A stretch of 64,000 nucleotides of DNA from Nocardioides sp. W7 (GTDB lineage Bacteria; Actinomycetota; Actinomycetes; Propionibacteriales; Nocardioidaceae), in the NCBI RefSeq assembly GCF_022919075.1, contig NZ_CP095078.1, positions 1,178,001 through 1,242,000 on the forward strand. Direction: 5' to 3'. Below are positions 33,441-42,215 of the stretch, piece after piece; position 1 is the first letter of the stretch; each line of letters opens with the position of its first letter. The position numbers were made by a program, and so were the translations under genes. A model generated the notes under the pieces. It ran no database searches. It was not told where the DNA came from and saw only the letters and a program-made list of their open reading frames with translations.

Positions 33441-34973
33441 ATGACTCAGGCCCACCAGGCCGGTCCGGTCCTCGAGCTGGGGGACGTGACGAAGTCCTTC
33501 GGTGCCGTGGTCGCGCTGCGGTCCGGCAGCCTCACCGTCGACGCGGGGTCGATCCACGCGCTGATCGGGGAGAACGGCGCCGGGAAGTCCACGCTCGTCA
33601 AGATCGTCGCGGGCGTGCACCGACGCGACGCGGGGACCTTCCGGTTCCAGGGCGCCGACGTCGACTTCGGCTCGACCGCGGAGTCGAAGGCCGCGGGCAT
33701 CGCCGTGATCTACCAGGAGCCGACGCTCTTCCCCGACCTGTCGGTCACCGAGAACATCTTCATGGGCCGCCAGCCCCTCGGCCGCGGCCGGCGCATCGAC
33801 CGGGCCGCGATGGTCGCCGAGGCCGAGGCGCTCTTCGCCCGCCTCGGCGTCTACATCGACCCGCGCCGCCCCGCTCGCGGCCTGTCGATCGCCGACCAGC
33901 AGATCATCGAGATCGCCAAGGCCATCTCCCTCGACGCGGCGCTGCTGATCATGGACGAGCCGACCGCCGCCCTGAGCGGCGTCGAGGTCGAGCGGCTCTT
34001 CGCCGTCGCGCGCAGCCTGCGCGACGAGGGCCGCGGCCTGGTCTTCATCTCGCACCGCTTCGAGGAGGTCTTCGAGCTCTGCGACACGGTCACCGTGATG
34101 CGCGACGGCTCCTACGTCTCCACCCAGAAGATCGCCGACACCACCGTCGACGCGCTGGTCGCGGAGATGGTCGGCCGCGAGGTGGCCGACCTCTTCCCCA
34201 AGACCGTCGCCGAGATCGGCGACGTCGTCCTCGACGTCCGCGACCTCAGCTCGCTCGGCGTCTTCTCGGACGTCTCCTTCCAGGTCCGCGCCGGCGAGAT
34301 CGTCGGCCTGGCCGGCCTGGTCGGTGCCGGCCGCTCCGAGATCGCCCGGGCGGTCTTCGGCGTCGACCGGTACGACACCGGCAGCGTCGAGCTGCTGGGC
34401 AAGAAGGTCGCCCCGCGTAGCCCCCGGTCCGCGATCCGGGCCGGGATGGCCTTCGTCCCGGAGGACCGCCGCAAGCAGGGCCTCGTCACCGAGGCCTCCG
34501 TCGCCCGCAACGTCGCCGGTGTGATCCGCCGGGGTCTGACGACAGCGGGCCTGCTCACGGGCCGTGCGGAGAACCGCGCCGCCGGCCCGTGGGCCGGACG
34601 GCTCGAGGTCAAGACCAGCGCCCTGGACATGAGCGCCGCGACCATGAGCGGCGGCAACCAGCAGAAGGTCGTCATCGCCAAGTGGCTGGCCACCGAGCCG
34701 AAGCTGCTGATCATCGACGAGCCCACCCGCGGCATCGACGTCGGCACCAAGTCCGAGGTGCACCGGCTGCTCTCCGACCTGGCGGGCCAGGGCATGGCGA
34801 TCCTGATGATCTCCTCCGAGCTGCCCGAGGTGCTCGGCATGGCCGACCGGATCCTGGTCGTCTGCGAGGGCCGGATCACCGCCGAGCTCGACCGCGACGA
34901 GGCCACCCCCGAGAACGTCATGTTCGCCGCGACCAACGCCGTGACCCACACCGGTACGGAGGTCCCGGCATGA
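33441..34973 (+). CDS. rhaT: Rhamnose ABC transporter ATP-binding protein
   Basis: A 510-residue tandem ATPase of the CUT2 sugar importer class. The first domain has Walker A GENGAGKST (about 50-58), signature LSIADQQ and Walker B LLIMDEPTAAL. The second has a degenerate Walker A (AGLVGAGRSEIAR), as is normal for this class, with signature MSGGNQQK and LLIIDEPTRGID. It energises import through RhaP/RhaQ with the RhaS receptor. It is first in a four-gene transport unit; its stop overlaps rhaP. Confidence 0.92.
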   Translation: MTQAHQAGPVLELGDVTKSFGAVVALRSGSLTVDAGSIHALIGENGAGKSTLVKIVAGVHRRDAGTFRFQGADVDFGSTAESKAAGIAVIYQEPTLFPDLSVTENIFMGRQPLGRGRRIDRAAMVAEAEALFARLGVYIDPRRPARGLSIADQQIIEIAKAISLDAALLIMDEPTAALSGVEVERLFAVARSLRDEGRGLVFISHRFEEVFELCDTVTVMRDGSYVSTQKIADTTVDALVAEMVGREVADLFPKTVAEIGDVVLDVRDLSSLGVFSDVSFQVRAGEIVGLAGLVGAGRSEIARAVFGVDRYDTGSVELLGKKVAPRSPRSAIRAGMAFVPEDRRKQGLVTEASVARNVAGVIRRGLTTAGLLTGRAENRAAGPWAGRLEVKTSALDMSAATMSGGNQQKVVIAKWLATEPKLLIIDEPTRGIDVGTKSEVHRLLSDLAGQGMAILMISSELPEVLGMADRILVVCEGRITAELDRDEATPENVMFAATNAVTHTGTEVPA

Positions 34974-36112
34974 GCGACACCCTCCTCAAGCCCAGTGCCG
35001 CCTCGCCGGCGACCCGCATCCTGAAGGACGTGCTGCGCTCCCGCGAGCTCGCCGTGGCCGTGGTCCTGGTCCTGCTGGTGGCCGCCACGACCGTCAAGAG
35101 TGACGCGTTCCTCTTCGGCGCGACCGGCTGGCGCGACCTGCTCCTGACGCCGTCGATGCTGGTGCTGCTGGCCGTCGGTCAGACCGCGGTGATCATCACC
35201 CGCAACGTCGACCTCTCGGTCGGCTCGACCCTGGGCCTGACGGCGTACCTCACCGGTCGGCTCTTCATCGACACCGGTCTGCCGATCATCGCGGTGGTCC
35301 TGGCCGGCGTCCTGATGGGTGCCGTGCTCGGCCTGGTCAACGGCGTCCTGGTCGCCTTCGGCCGCGTCCCCGCGCTGGTGATCACCCTCGGCACGATGTA
35401 CATCTACCGCGGCATCTTCCTCACCTGGGCGGGCAGCGACCGGATCAACGCCGACGACATGCCGCGCGACTTCCGAAACCTCGGCACCGACTCGATCCTC
35501 GGCATCCCGATCCTGACCATCGTGGCCCTCGTCGTGCTGGGCCTGGTGGGCTACTACCTGCGCACCGCCCGCGGCGGCCGCGAGCTCTACGCCATCGGGT
35601 CCGACCCCGACGCGGCCAAGCTCTACGGCCTCCCGGTGACCCGCCGGATCCTCTTCGCCTTCGTGCTGAGCGGCGCGCTCGCCGGCCTCGCCGGCGTCGT
35701 CTCCGCCGCCCGCTTCGGCACCGTCTCCTCCAGCGTCGGTTCCGGCATCGAGCTGGAGGCCGTCGGCGCCGCCGTCATCGGCGGCGTGGCGATCTTCGGC
35801 GGCAGCGGCACCGTCTGGGGCGCCGCCCTCGGCGCGTTCCTGCTCGTCACCATCAACCGCTCCCTGCCGGTCCTCGGCATCTCCGACTTCTGGCAGCAGG
35901 CCGTGGTCGGCCTGCTCATCGTCGGCGCCATCGTGTTGGACCGGGTGCTGGTACGCCGCCAGGAACGGGCGCTGATCGCGGCCCGCGAGCACGGGCCGGA
36001 CACGCCCTCCGCGGGTCCGGGCGGGCCACCCGCCCTCGCCCCGATCGTCCCCGGCGGCCCGGCCACCGACGAGACCACCAGCGAGACCAGCGACGAGGAG
36101 GCCGTCCGATGA
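34970..36112 (+). CDS. rhaP: Rhamnose ABC transporter permease
   Basis: A 380-residue CUT2 permease with about ten hydrophobic segments. It carries the family motifs TRNVDLSVGSTLGL, VNGVLVAFGRVPALVITLGT and GAAVIGGVAIFGGSGTVWGA. The C-terminus is an unusual hydrophilic tail of about 55 residues rich in P, G, E and T, beyond the last helix. It overlaps rhaT upstream and rhaQ downstream by ATGA. Confidence 0.92.
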   Translation: MSDTLLKPSAASPATRILKDVLRSRELAVAVVLVLLVAATTVKSDAFLFGATGWRDLLLTPSMLVLLAVGQTAVIITRNVDLSVGSTLGLTAYLTGRLFIDTGLPIIAVVLAGVLMGAVLGLVNGVLVAFGRVPALVITLGTMYIYRGIFLTWAGSDRINADDMPRDFRNLGTDSILGIPILTIVALVVLGLVGYYLRTARGGRELYAIGSDPDAAKLYGLPVTRRILFAFVLSGALAGLAGVVSAARFGTVSSSVGSGIELEAVGAAVIGGVAIFGGSGTVWGAALGAFLLVTINRSLPVLGISDFWQQAVVGLLIVGAIVLDRVLVRRQERALIAAREHGPDTPSAGPGGPPALAPIVPGGPATDETTSETSDEEAVR

Positions 36113-37203
36113 GCACCCTGATCGATCACTCGGATGCGCAGGCTCAGGCGCCGCGCAGCTACGCGGCGTACTCCCGCCCGTTCTGGCAGCGAGTCGTCCT
36201 CAGCCGCGAGTTCGCCGTCGTCGCGCTGCTGATCGCCGCGATCGTCTACTCGCGCTCGCAGGTCGACTACTTCGACGGCCCGCAGACGATGTACTACCTG
36301 TTCCGCGACTCCGCGAGCATCCTGCTGCTGGCGCTGCCGATGACGGCCATCATCATCACCGGCGAGATCGACCTGTCGGTCGCCAGCACGGTCGGCCTGA
36401 CCAGCGTCGCGTTCGGCATGCTGCACTCCGACGCGGGCTTCTCCATCACCGTCGCCGCGCTCCTGGCGATCCTGATCGGGGCGGTGTGCGGGGCCTTCAA
36501 CGGCTTCCTGGTCGCGTACGTCGGGCTCCCGTCCATCGCGGTGACCATCGGCACCATGGCGCTGTTCCGCGGCATCGCGGCCGGCCTGCTCGGGACCGAG
36601 TCGCGCACCGACTTCCCCGACTCGTGGACCGACCTGGCCAAGGAGCGGATCTTCGAGGACCAGCCGTACCCGATGATCCTGATCCCCTTCGTCGTCTTGG
36701 CCATCGCCTTCGCGCTGCTGCTGCACTTCTCGCCGTTCGGCCGGGGCGTCTTCGAGATCGGCCTGAACGACGAGGCGGCGCACTTCACCGGCGTCGACGT
36801 GGCCCGTACCAAGGCCATGCTCTTCGTCCTGGCCGGCGCGGTCGCCGGGTTCGTCGGCATCTACACGACCCTCGTCACGGGCGTGGCCCGCGCCGAGAAC
36901 TCCGTCGGCCTGGAGCTCCAGGTGATCGCGGCGGTGCTGCTCGGCGGCGTGTCGATCTTCGGCGGCAAGGGTGCGCTGCACGGCGTGATCGCCGGCGTGC
37001 TGCTGATCGGCGTCATCCAGCGGGCGATGCTCCTCAACGGCCAGACCATCAACATCATCAACATCGTCATCGGAGTGCTCCTCGTGCTCTCCGTGATGTC
37101 CACCAGTCTTCTCGCCGGCGCCCGTCATTTGGTCGCCGCGAGCAAGGGGGCGCGCACCTCGGGCCGCACCTCGGACAGCGCCGGCAAGCGGTCGCTGAGC
37201 TGA
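36109..37203 (+). CDS. rhaQ: Rhamnose ABC transporter permease
   Basis: A 364-residue second permease of the same family, with ITGEIDLSVASTVGLTS, FNGFLVAYVGLPSIAVTIGT and IAAVLLGGVSIFGGKGALHG. Two different permeases and a fused ATPase match the RhaSTPQ importer first described in rhizobia. It lies 40 bp before the receptor gene rhaS. Confidence 0.92.
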   Translation: MSTLIDHSDAQAQAPRSYAAYSRPFWQRVVLSREFAVVALLIAAIVYSRSQVDYFDGPQTMYYLFRDSASILLLALPMTAIIITGEIDLSVASTVGLTSVAFGMLHSDAGFSITVAALLAILIGAVCGAFNGFLVAYVGLPSIAVTIGTMALFRGIAAGLLGTESRTDFPDSWTDLAKERIFEDQPYPMILIPFVVLAIAFALLLHFSPFGRGVFEIGLNDEAAHFTGVDVARTKAMLFVLAGAVAGFVGIYTTLVTGVARAENSVGLELQVIAAVLLGGVSIFGGKGALHGVIAGVLLIGVIQRAMLLNGQTINIINIVIGVLLVLSVMSTSLLAGARHLVAASKGARTSGRTSDSAGKRSLS

Positions 37204-37243
37204 TTCCGGCAACGATGCCGGACATGATCGAAAGGTAAGAAAC

Positions 37244-38272
37244 ATGCGTTTCCAGAACCGACGACTCGCCAGCCTCGCGGCTGTGACGATGGTCGCCAGC
37301 CTGGCACTGACCGCTTGCGGGGGCGACGACGAGTCTGGCTCGTCGAGCGACGGCGGCGGCGGAGGCACCACGGTGACCTTCATCCCGAAGAACCTCGGCA
37401 ACCCGTACTTCGACACCTCCAACGCCGGCGGCAAGAAGGCCGTCGAGGAGTTCGGTGGCAAGTACGAGGAGGTCGGCCCGGCCGAGGGTTCCCCCGACGG
37501 CCAGGTGACCTACATCAACACCGCCACCCAGCAGGGCCGCAACGCCCTGGTGATCTCGGCCAACGACCCCGACGCCCTGTGCGACGCCATCGGCGAGGCG
37601 CGCGACGCCGACATCAAGGTCGTCACCTACGACGCCGACACCAACCCGGACTGCCGCGACCTGTTCATCAACCAGGCCGACTCCGCGGGCATCGCCAAGG
37701 TGCAGGTCGAGATGATCGCCGAGCAGATCGGTGACGCCGGCGAGGTCGCGTTCCTCTCGGCCGCGGCCAACGCGACCAACCAGAACGAGTGGATCGGCCT
37801 CATGGAGGACGAGATCGCCGCGAACCACCCGGACATCAAGGTGGTCGACACCGTCTACGGCGACGACGACGACCAGACCTCCTTCGACCGGACCGCGGCG
37901 CTGCTGCAGTCGCACCCGAACCTGAAGGGGATCATCTCCCCGACCACGGTCGGCATCGCGGCCGCCGCTCGCTACCTGTCGACCTCGGACGCCAAGGGCA
38001 AGGTCGCGCTGACCGGTCTGGGCACGCCGAACCAGATGCGTGAGTACGTCGAGGACGGCACCGTCACCGAGTTCGCCCTGTGGAACCCGGGCGACCTGGG
38101 CTACCTCGCGGCGTTCGCCGCCAAGGCGCTCGTCGACGGCGACATCGAGGGCGAGGGCGACACCTTCACCGCCGGCGACCTGGGCGAGTTCACCGTCGGC
38201 GCGGACAACACCGTGCTGCTCGGCGAGCCGTTCCGCTTCAACGCCGACAACATCGCCGACTTCGACTTCTGA
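37244..38272 (+). CDS. rhaS: Rhamnose ABC transporter substrate-binding lipoprotein
   Basis: A 342-residue lipoprotein with lipobox LALTACGGD (Cys near 25), a Gly/Ser linker and a type-I periplasmic-binding fold. Segments include TVTFIPKNLGNPYFDTSNAGG, ALVISANDPDALCDAIGEA, VVTYDADTNPDCRD and FALWNPGDLGYLAAFAAKAL. The last pattern is typical of RhaS receptors. The ribosome-binding region TCGAAAGG resembles those before rhaM and rhaEW. Two or three hairpins follow the gene. Confidence 0.92.
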   Translation: MRFQNRRLASLAAVTMVASLALTACGGDDESGSSSDGGGGGTTVTFIPKNLGNPYFDTSNAGGKKAVEEFGGKYEEVGPAEGSPDGQVTYINTATQQGRNALVISANDPDALCDAIGEARDADIKVVTYDADTNPDCRDLFINQADSAGIAKVQVEMIAEQIGDAGEVAFLSAAANATNQNEWIGLMEDEIAANHPDIKVVDTVYGDDDDQTSFDRTAALLQSHPNLKGIISPTTVGIAAAARYLSTSDAKGKVALTGLGTPNQMREYVEDGTVTEFALWNPGDLGYLAAFAAKALVDGDIEGEGDTFTAGDLGEFTVGADNTVLLGEPFRFNADNIADFDF

Positions 38273-38293
38273 TCTCAGGTTGAGGCGATCGCC

Positions 38294-38384
38294 CAGGTCC
38301 GAGCCTGCGAGGACCTGACAAGTCGATCGGGTCGAGGAGGGTTGCGCAGACCTGAGCTCGCGAAGGGCTGCGCAACCCGTCTCG
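38294..38384 (+). terminator. Hairpins downstream of rhaS
   Basis: A 7-bp stem CAGGTCC/GGACCTG (38294-38317) is followed by a 17-nt inverted repeat (38333-38349 with 38368-38384). The latter has two mismatches and a perfect 11-bp core GGGTTGCGCAG/CTGCGCAACCC. This could terminate or process the transcript between the transport and catabolic genes. Confidence 0.55.
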
Positions 38385-38452
38385 AAAACCCCATCAAGCG
38401 TCGAAGTCACACCGGCCAAGGGCCGACGTACCAGGCAACACCCGCTAGAACC

Positions 38453-38492
38453 CCCGGCCGGTCCTTCCTCCCCCCACGAGGGGCCGGCCGGG
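38453..38492 (+). other. GC-rich hairpin in the rhaM leader
   Basis: CCCGGCCGGTCC (38453-38464) pairs with 38481-38492, with one G-U-type pair, around a 16-nt loop. It ends 38 nt before the rhaM start. It may be a second termination or processing hairpin. Confidence 0.4.
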
Positions 38493-38530
38493 CCCCCAGC
38501 ACTCCCGAGAACAACCGAAAGGCAGGAACC

Positions 38531-38917
38531 GTGCAACGCGTCTGCTTCCAGCTCCAGGTCCGTCCCGACCGGATGGCGGAGTACCGGCAGCGGCACGCGG
38601 CCGTGTGGCCCGACATGCTCGCGGCCCTGCACGAGACCGGCTGGCACAACTACTCGCTCTTCCTCCGCGACGACGGCCTGCTCATCGGCTACGTCGAGAC
38701 CCCCGACCTCGCCGCTGCCCAGGCCGGCATGGCCGCCACCGAGGTCAACGCCCGGTGGCAGGCCGAGATGGCCGAGTTCTTCGTCGACCTCGACGGCGCT
38801 GCCCCCGACACCGGGTTCGTGCAGCTCCAGGAGGTCTTCCACCTCGAGGACCAGCTCGCCGCCCCTCAGGACTCCACGGCGACCCCACCCGCGGCCGCCC
38901 CGACCACCGAGAAGTGA
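38531..38917 (+). CDS. rhaM: L-rhamnose mutarotase
   Basis: A 128-residue dimeric alpha/beta-barrel enzyme that interconverts alpha- and beta-L-rhamnose. It shows CFQLQVRPDRMAEYRQRHAAVWPDMLAAL with the catalytic His of RHAAVWP (about 22), and the WHNYSLFLRDDGLLIGYVE core. The C-terminal 25 residues are Ala/Pro/Thr-rich and non-conserved. GTG at 38531 follows AGGAAC. It begins the catabolic half of the locus, 7 bp before rhaI. Confidence 0.92.
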   Translation: MQRVCFQLQVRPDRMAEYRQRHAAVWPDMLAALHETGWHNYSLFLRDDGLLIGYVETPDLAAAQAGMAATEVNARWQAEMAEFFVDLDGAAPDTGFVQLQEVFHLEDQLAAPQDSTATPPAAAPTTEK

Positions 38918-38924
38918 TGTCACG

Positions 38925-40112
38925 ATGACGACGTTCGACCAGATCGCACCGCAGCTCGAGGGCCAGGCCATCGAGCTGCCCTCGTGGGCCTTCGGCAACT
39001 CCGGCACCCGGTTCAAGGTGTTCGGCACGCCCGGCACGCCCCGCTCCGTCGAGGAGAAGATCGCCGACGCCGCGACCGTGCACCGGTTCACCGGCCTCGC
39101 CCCCAAGGTCGCGCTCCACATCCCGTGGGACAAGGTCGACGACTACGCCGCGCTCCGGTCGTACGCCGGCGAGCAGGGCGTCGAGCTCGGCACCATCAAC
39201 TCCAACACCTTCCAGGACGACGACTACAAGTTCGGCGCCCTGACGCACATCGACGCGAAGGTGCGCCAGAAGGCGATCGACCACCACTTCGAGTGCATCG
39301 ACGTGATGGCCGCGACCGGCTCGCGCGACCTGAAGATCTGGCTCGCCGAGGGCTCCAACTACCCCGGTCAGGCCGACCTGCGCGGCCGCCAGGACCGTCT
39401 CCACGACTCGCTGTCGACGATCTACGAGCGGCTGCTGACGATCGGCGAGGAGCAGCGCCTGGTCCTGGAGTACAAGTTCTTCGAGCCGGCGTTCTACCAC
39501 ACCGACGTCCCGGACTGGGGTACGTCGTACGCCCAGGTGAGCGCGCTCGGCGACCGGGCCGCGGTCTGCCTGGACACCGGCCACCACGCGCCGGGCACCA
39601 ACATCGAGTTCATCGTCATGCAGCTGCTGCGGCTGGGGAAGCTCGGCTCGTTCGACTTCAACAGCCGCTTCTACGCCGACGACGACCTGATCGTCGGCTC
39701 GGCGGACCCCTTCCAGCTGTTCCGGATCATGTTCGAGGTGATCCGCGGCGGCGGCTACGGGCCGGCCAACGAGAGCGGGCACAGCGAGGTCGCGTTCATG
39801 CTCGACCAGTGCCACAACGTCGAGGACAAGATCCCCGGCCAGATCCGCTCGGTCCTCAACGTCCAGGAGATGACGGCGCGTGCGCTGCTCGTCGACCGCG
39901 ACGCCCTGACCGTCGCCCAGGCGGCCGGTGACGTCCTCGGCGCCCACGAGGTCTTCATGGACGCCTTCCAGACCGACGTCCGTCCCGACCTCGCCGCCTG
40001 GCGCGAGGGGCGCGGCCTGCCCGCCAGCCCGATGAAGGCGTACGCCGAGTCCGGCTACCAGCAGCAGATCGAGGAGTCCCGCGTCGGCGGGACCCAGCTG
40101 TCCTGGACCTGA
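38925..40112 (+). CDS. rhaI: L-rhamnose isomerase (RhaI type)
   Basis: A 395-residue TIM-barrel isomerase converting L-rhamnose to L-rhamnulose. It belongs to the Pseudomonas-type RhaI group rather than the E. coli RhaA group. Metal-site motifs include LEYKFFEPAFYHTD, CLDTGHHAPGTNIE and SFDFNSRFYADDDLIVGS. The N-terminus SWAFGNSGTRFKVFGTPG is characteristic. It lies between the mutarotase and the aldolase fusion. Confidence 0.93.
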   Translation: MTTFDQIAPQLEGQAIELPSWAFGNSGTRFKVFGTPGTPRSVEEKIADAATVHRFTGLAPKVALHIPWDKVDDYAALRSYAGEQGVELGTINSNTFQDDDYKFGALTHIDAKVRQKAIDHHFECIDVMAATGSRDLKIWLAEGSNYPGQADLRGRQDRLHDSLSTIYERLLTIGEEQRLVLEYKFFEPAFYHTDVPDWGTSYAQVSALGDRAAVCLDTGHHAPGTNIEFIVMQLLRLGKLGSFDFNSRFYADDDLIVGSADPFQLFRIMFEVIRGGGYGPANESGHSEVAFMLDQCHNVEDKIPGQIRSVLNVQEMTARALLVDRDALTVAQAAGDVLGAHEVFMDAFQTDVRPDLAAWREGRGLPASPMKAYAESGYQQQIEESRVGGTQLSWT

Positions 40113-40163
40113 GGCGCGAGCGTCCCTCGCACCTCGACCACCCGATTGGAATCGAAAGGCATC

Positions 40164-42215
40164 ATGACCAACCCTGCTGCGGCCGAGCTGATCGCCCGGT
40201 CCAACCGCCTCGGCGCCGACCCCAAGAACACCAACTACGCGGGCGGCAACACCTCGGCGAAGGGCACCGAGACCGACCCGGTCACCGGTGAGCCCGTCGA
40301 GCTCCTCTGGGTCAAGGGCTCCGGGGGCGACCTCGGCACCCTGAAGGAGGCCGGCCTCGCCGTCCTCCGCCTGGACCGGATGCGCGCGCTGGTCGACGTC
40401 TACCCGGGCCTCGACCGCGAGGACGAGATGGTCGCGGCGTTCGACTACTGCCTGCACGGCAAGGGCGGTGCCGCGCCGTCGATCGACACCGCGATGCACG
40501 GCCTCGTCGACGCCGCGCACGTCGACCACCTGCACCCCGACTCCGGCATCGCGATCGCGACCGCCGCGGACGGCGAGCAGCTGACCGGCACGATCTTCGG
40601 CGACAAGGTGGTCTGGGTGCCGTGGCGTCGTCCCGGCTTCCAGCTCGGCCTCGACATCGCCGCGATCAAGGAGAAGAACCCGCAGGCCATCGGCTGCATC
40701 CTCGGCGGCCACGGCATCACCGCGTGGGGCGACACCAGCGCCGAGGCCGAGGCCAACTCGCTGTGGATCATCGACACCGCGGCGTCGTACATCGCGGAGA
40801 ACTCGAAGGCCGAGCCCTTCGGCCCCGCCCTCGAGGGGTACGCCGCCCTGCCGGAGGCCGAGCGTCGCGCGAAGGCCGCTGCACTCGCGCCGACCATCCG
40901 CGGCATCGCGTCCGTCGACCGCCCGATGGTCGGCCACTTCGCCGACCACGACGTCGTCCTGGACTTCCTCGCCAGCAGCGAGCACCCGCGGCTGGCCGAG
41001 CTGGGCACCTCGTGCCCGGACCACTTCCTGCGCACCAAGGTCAAGCCGATGGTCCTCGACCTGCCGGCCTCCGCGAGCGTCGAGGACTCGATCGCCCGGC
41101 TCAAGGAGCTCGCGGTGTCGTACCGCGAGGACTACCAGGCCTACTACGACCGCAACGCGGTCCCGACGGGCTCGACCACCTCTTGGCCCGCGATCCGCGG
41201 CGCGGACCCGCTCATCGTGCTGGTCCCCGGCGTCGGCATGTTCAGCTTCGGCAAGGACAAGCAGACCGCGCGGGTGGCCGGTGAGTTCTACACCAACGCC
41301 ATCAACGTGATGCGCGGCGCCGAGGGCCTCTCGACGTACGCCCCGATCGACGAGGCGGAGAAGTTCCGCATCGAGTACTGGGCGCTCGAGGAGGCCAAGC
41401 TCCAGCGGATGCCGAAGCCCAAGCCGCTCGCCACCCGGATCGCGCTGATCACCGGTGCCGCCGGCGGCATCGGCAAGGCCACCGCGAAGAAGCTCGCCGC
41501 CGAGGGCGCCTGCGTCGTCGTCGCCGACCTCTCGCTGGAGAAGGCCCAGGCCGCCGCCGCCGAGATCGGTGGCCCCGACGTCGCGATCGGCGTGGCCGCC
41601 GACGTGTCGAACGAGGCCGCCGTCCAGGCGATGGTCGACGCGACCGTGCTCGCCTTCGGCGGGCTCGACCTGGTCGTCAACAACGCCGGCCTGTCGCTGT
41701 CCAAGTCGCTCCTCGAGACCACCGAGGCCGACTGGGACCTGCAGCACAACGTGATGGCCAAGGGCTCGTTCCTGGTCTCCAAGGCCGCGGCCAAGGTGCT
41801 GATCGAGCAGGAGATGGGCGGCGACATCGTCTACATCTCCTCGAAGAACTCCGTCTTCGCCGGCCCGAACAACATCGCCTACTCCGCGACCAAGGCCGAC
41901 CAGGCCCACCAGGTCCGGCTGCTCGCCGCCGAGCTCGGCGCGCACGGCGTCAAGGTCAACGGCGTGAACCCCGACGGCGTCGTCGCGGGCTCGGGCATCT
42001 TCGCCAGCGGCTGGGGGGCCAACCGCGCCGCGGTCTACGGCGTGGAGGAGAAGGACCTCGGCAAGTTCTACGCGCAGCGCACCATCCTCAAGCGCGAGGT
42101 GCTGCCGGAGAACATCGCCAACGCGGTGTTCGTGCTGTGCGGTCCCGAGATGACCCACACCACCGGCCTGCACGTGCCCGTGGACGCGGGCGTCGCCGCG
42201 GCGTTCCTGCGATGA
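40164..42215 (+). CDS. rhaEW: Bifunctional rhamnulose-1-phosphate aldolase / L-lactaldehyde dehydrogenase
   Basis: A 683-residue fusion. The N-terminal part (about 1-420) is a class II aldolase with GGNTSAKGTETDP, VDHLHPDSGIAIA and CILGGHGITAWGD; the histidines would bind the metal. The C-terminal part (about 425-683) is a short-chain dehydrogenase with TGAAGGIGKATAK, NNAGLSLSKS and the catalytic YSATKADQ. The aldolase splits rhamnulose-1-phosphate to DHAP and L-lactaldehyde, and the SDR domain oxidises lactaldehyde to L-lactate. This architecture is known as RhaEW in comparative studies of rhamnose pathways. The nearby lutABC genes provide the next step. The stop overlaps rhaB. Confidence 0.92.
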   Translation: MTNPAAAELIARSNRLGADPKNTNYAGGNTSAKGTETDPVTGEPVELLWVKGSGGDLGTLKEAGLAVLRLDRMRALVDVYPGLDREDEMVAAFDYCLHGKGGAAPSIDTAMHGLVDAAHVDHLHPDSGIAIATAADGEQLTGTIFGDKVVWVPWRRPGFQLGLDIAAIKEKNPQAIGCILGGHGITAWGDTSAEAEANSLWIIDTAASYIAENSKAEPFGPALEGYAALPEAERRAKAAALAPTIRGIASVDRPMVGHFADHDVVLDFLASSEHPRLAELGTSCPDHFLRTKVKPMVLDLPASASVEDSIARLKELAVSYREDYQAYYDRNAVPTGSTTSWPAIRGADPLIVLVPGVGMFSFGKDKQTARVAGEFYTNAINVMRGAEGLSTYAPIDEAEKFRIEYWALEEAKLQRMPKPKPLATRIALITGAAGGIGKATAKKLAAEGACVVVADLSLEKAQAAAAEIGGPDVAIGVAADVSNEAAVQAMVDATVLAFGGLDLVVNNAGLSLSKSLLETTEADWDLQHNVMAKGSFLVSKAAAKVLIEQEMGGDIVYISSKNSVFAGPNNIAYSATKADQAHQVRLLAAELGAHGVKVNGVNPDGVVAGSGIFASGWGANRAAVYGVEEKDLGKFYAQRTILKREVLPENIANAVFVLCGPEMTHTTGLHVPVDAGVAAAFLR

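Noticed and set aside
38745..42173. A minus-strand open frame of 1142 codons
   Set aside because: It is antisense to rhaI and rhaEW, which have clear motifs; its low-complexity V/D/G/R composition shows it is a shadow.
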